From Didymodactylos carnosus (lineage: Eukaryota > Rotifera > Eurotatoria > Philodinida > Philodinidae), in contig CAJNOQ010002412.1 in assembly GCA_905250885.1 (NCBI GenBank), forward strand, positions 1 to 24,481: DNA of 24,481 bases, read 5' to 3'. The position numbers and the translations under genes are program-made. The notes below the pieces were generated by a model. The model was given only the letters and a program-made list of their open reading frames with translations, was not told the origin of the DNA and ran no database searches. Of this stretch, positions 22,601-24,481 are shown piece after piece; within the stretch, counting starts at the first letter, position 1, and every line of letters begins with the position of its first letter.

Positions 22601-23862
22601 TTCATCCATCATTAAGGCTAAAAATAAAAGGAGGGTGTAAATCTTGACTGGCTAGTTAATCATAGTTGTTTGAGAGAATCCACGATTAAAATCAAGAAAC
22701 CTAATGCCTAGTTACTTTCGGTACTCTCTGAACCTTTGTACTTTCTTCAGTAACTCAGTGTAAATAAGGATCAAAATTAAGCGATCAAAAAGGTACAAAC
22801 CGCTTGTTTTTCCATCATGTAATGATTTCGATTCATGTGATAATATTCTTACTGGCGGTTGAATGTTATTGAATTTCTTTAACGAGTCATCGTTTAAAAG
22901 TGACGATGCATCAGCCTAAATTCGACGTTTTATTAAGTTGTAGTGTAAGGTTAAAATGTACTTACATTAACATCCATGATAACTGTTCGTCGTAGATCAT
23001 TCGTACGTTTTTGTTTCGATGCAGCATTCAAACCATTTTCAATATGTATCTCCAATTCTCCAATAGTCATCGTTTCTCCGACACCACCAATACTGGTTTC
23101 GAATTCTCGTTCATTCGGCGGAATTGGTGAGGCACCACGATCTGTACCATTTCTTTCATCCTGTTAAACAAAAAAATTTAAATTTAGTCACGTTTAATAG
23201 GCAAAAAAAACGTCCGTTTTAACATACATTTTCAGAACCAATAGCTTCTAAATCAGCATCTAATACTTCAGCTGGACCTAAGCGAATATCTGGAATAAGA
23301 GTCTAAAAATGAATAGAAACAATGAATTTATGATATATTTGAACCAAACAACCCAATAACATGCCTTTAAGACATTGCTTGATAAATTTAAACAACGATT
23401 ATTATTTGATTTATGTAAACCTTTGATTAATGTTGATGTTTGCGAGCGACTTGGTTTTAATTCTGGGTGTTGCTGTTTTTGTTCGTCATCTTTGACATTT
23501 GGCAATGAATGTTCTTAAAAAAACAATTATGTACAACATGTATCAGTTTGTTTAGAACGAGCGTGATCAAATTATCGAAGGATGTATCTAAAAAAGGTAT
23601 TCTTATTTAAATAGTAATCTCTGAATAACGCCATAGCTACAGAAATATTACACATAGCCCAACGTTATGAATATTATACAACTTGGAACTGTACAATTAT
23701 TGAACATAAGGTAATATTAACAACACTGTTCCGAAAAATGAGGATCACGCTAAAAGTACCTCTTAGAACTCTATTAGACAAACAACGCTTACGTTTTTCT
23801 TCGTGTACAATGATCGTAGATTTTCTATTATTACCATCATTTTGGTTTATGGACAAGTCATC
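19678..23862 (-). CDS. ACIN1: Acinus (apoptotic chromatin condensation inducer), 5' end missing
   Basis: A nuclear scaffold of the ASAP complex (with RNPS1 and SAP18), linked to the exon junction complex and splicing control. The exons are 23862-23793, 23513-23365, 23302-23228, 23160-22966, 22915-22801, 22617-22424, 22360-22253, 22185-22137, 20987-20649, 20409-20303, 20237-20139 and 19902-19678. All joins keep frame and give about 574 residues. Family landmarks in order: [26 protein letters not shown], matching the conserved SLKSLIPDI; an Acinus-type RRM at about 224-299 ([49 protein letters not shown]); and the RNPS1/SAP18-binding motif at about 443-467 ([11 protein letters not shown], then [11 protein letters not shown]). 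A Lys/Glu-rich helix and a His/Arg/Ser tail ending KRQ follow. The first visible exon has a good acceptor in phase 0, so more coding sequence, including any SAP domain, lies past the right edge. Exon 9 is Ser/Lys-rich and poorly conserved, so its left boundary is the least certain. Confidence 0.93.
20988..22136 (-). other. 1.15 kb intron of ACIN1
   Basis: The donor GTACGT starts at 22136 and the acceptor TTTTAG ends at 20988. The phase-1 join gives [14 protein letters not shown]. The other ACIN1 introns are 50-279 bases, so this one is exceptional. Parts of it (about 21180-21310 and 21600-21850) are clearly less AT-rich than the neighbouring introns, and it contains the inverted-repeat pair listed separately. 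An insertion probably enlarged it. An alternative acceptor near 21046 would extend exon 9 only in a different phase. Confidence 0.7.
21320..21860. mobile_element. Putative non-autonomous transposon bounded by 32-base inverted repeats
   Basis: The segment at 21320-21351 on the plus strand and that at 21860-21829 on the minus strand align without gaps, with 27 of 32 bases identical. They share TGAATAA, TCGAATGGA and ATGCTAAAAAT in the same spacing. The 541-base unit has no transposase-like frame, so if it is an element it is MITE-like. A third partial match, CGCTAAAAATGAAC, lies near 21580 on the plus strand. The exact outer ends and a target-site duplication could not be fixed. Two oppositely placed copies of a dispersed repeat are an alternative. 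Confidence 0.6.
23303..23364 (-). other. GC-AG intron in ACIN1
   Basis: The 62-base intron starts GCATGT after exon sequence TTAAAG and ends in ATTTTTAG. The GC donor is required because it joins SSNVLK to TLIPDI and recreates the conserved Acinus SLKSLIPDI-type motif. The nearest GT, three bases inside, would shift the frame and destroy that motif. Confidence 0.85.
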
Positions 23863-24096
23863 CTAAAGATAAGAAAGAAAACAGATGATTAATTAACGTC
23901 ATTTTGAATCGAGAGAACAAAACTACAGTGATGATTAAAAGAAAAATAACGACAAATGAAATAAACAGGGACATGTTAACAATTATAAAAGTATGGCTAC
24001 AAAAAATGTTCTATGGATTTTCACACTGCGTCATTCAACGCATACCATTAATATGAATATTGGCTATTAATATTTTCATAACTAAACCACGCACAT

Positions 24097-24139
<43 letters not shown>

Positions 24140-24481
24140 CCAAATAATTTGTTCAGTCTTTGGTTCAAAGTCGTCCAATCACATATATTTCCATTTATAA
24201 GATATGTTTATGGTTAGGAAAAGAAAATGTGAATAAGTAAGAAGGTTAGACAAAAGTAAAAGAAACAGAATTGTATGTATGATAGGTTATTAGAGAATTT
24301 TCTTGTAATAATAGATTTTTTGTTTTTTTTAATTTCATACTGTTATAGTTTTAGATTTTTAGATATATATATATTTTTTTTTGATGCTGTTTTATCCATG
24401 GTGTTTGTAAATATTTTTCATCACTTGACAAAAAGATCAGTAACTGGTTTGATCAACTTAGTGCTATTATAGTTCTCCTAT
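23863..24481. other. Probable upstream ACIN1 intron running off the window
   Basis: The minus-strand acceptor TTATCTTTAG directly precedes the first visible ACIN1 exon, so at least part of this stretch is intron. It is AT-rich with an (AT)n repeat, and no in-phase exon with homology to the Acinus N-terminal region was found. The plus-strand frame near its end is rich in Phe, Ile and Leu from T runs and is not convincing. Confidence 0.6.
24107..24137. repeat. (AT)15 microsatellite
   Basis: 31 bases of alternating AT, preceded by an imperfect CA/TA-rich stretch (about 24090-24106). It lies in the probable upstream intron of ACIN1 and is likely length-polymorphic. Confidence 0.95.

Noticed and set aside
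24275-24472. 65-codon plus-strand frame at the right edge
   Set aside because: Phe/Ile/Leu-rich translation of T runs inside a probable ACIN1 intron, with no recognisable domain.

Overview
The window is AT-rich eukaryotic DNA (by eye well under one third G+C) with long A/T homopolymers and split genes. Many introns are only 50-70 bases with GT-AG (one GC-AG) ends. The three supported genes are metazoan and all lie on the minus strand. The chemoreceptor-like GPCR style, the tiny introns and the AT-rich composition suggest a small protostome, possibly a rotifer. That placement is inference and was not tested.

Layout, left to right. 1-2830 holds no gene, but carries a tRNA-like SINE insertion at about 565-772. 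2831-6434 (minus) is a rhodopsin-class GPCR in three exons. Its last exon lies behind a 1.87 kb intron that contains two hairpin or foldback sequences, and its second extracellular loop is about 160 residues long. 6435-17602 is an 11 kb stretch with no supportable gene, only homopolymers, simple repeats and a few local hairpins. 17603-18474 (minus) is a complete three-exon protein-L-isoaspartate O-methyltransferase of 227 residues. 18475-19677 is intergenic. 19678-23862 (minus) is the 3' part of the Acinus gene (12 exons, about 574 residues), with the Acinus RRM, the RNPS1/SAP18-binding motif and a basic Ser-rich tail. Its 5' end, which should encode the N-terminal SAP region, lies beyond the right edge. 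One 1.15 kb Acinus intron contains a pair of 32-base inverted repeats 541 bases apart, probably a non-autonomous transposon.

The three genes show no operon-like or pathway link: a membrane receptor, a cytosolic protein-repair enzyme and a nuclear splicing/exon-junction factor. No clearly new multi-gene system is visible. The more unusual items are the enlarged extracellular loop with a furin-like RTKR site, the GC-AG Acinus intron, the inverted-repeat element in the Acinus intron, the SINE, and several compact hairpins in non-coding DNA.
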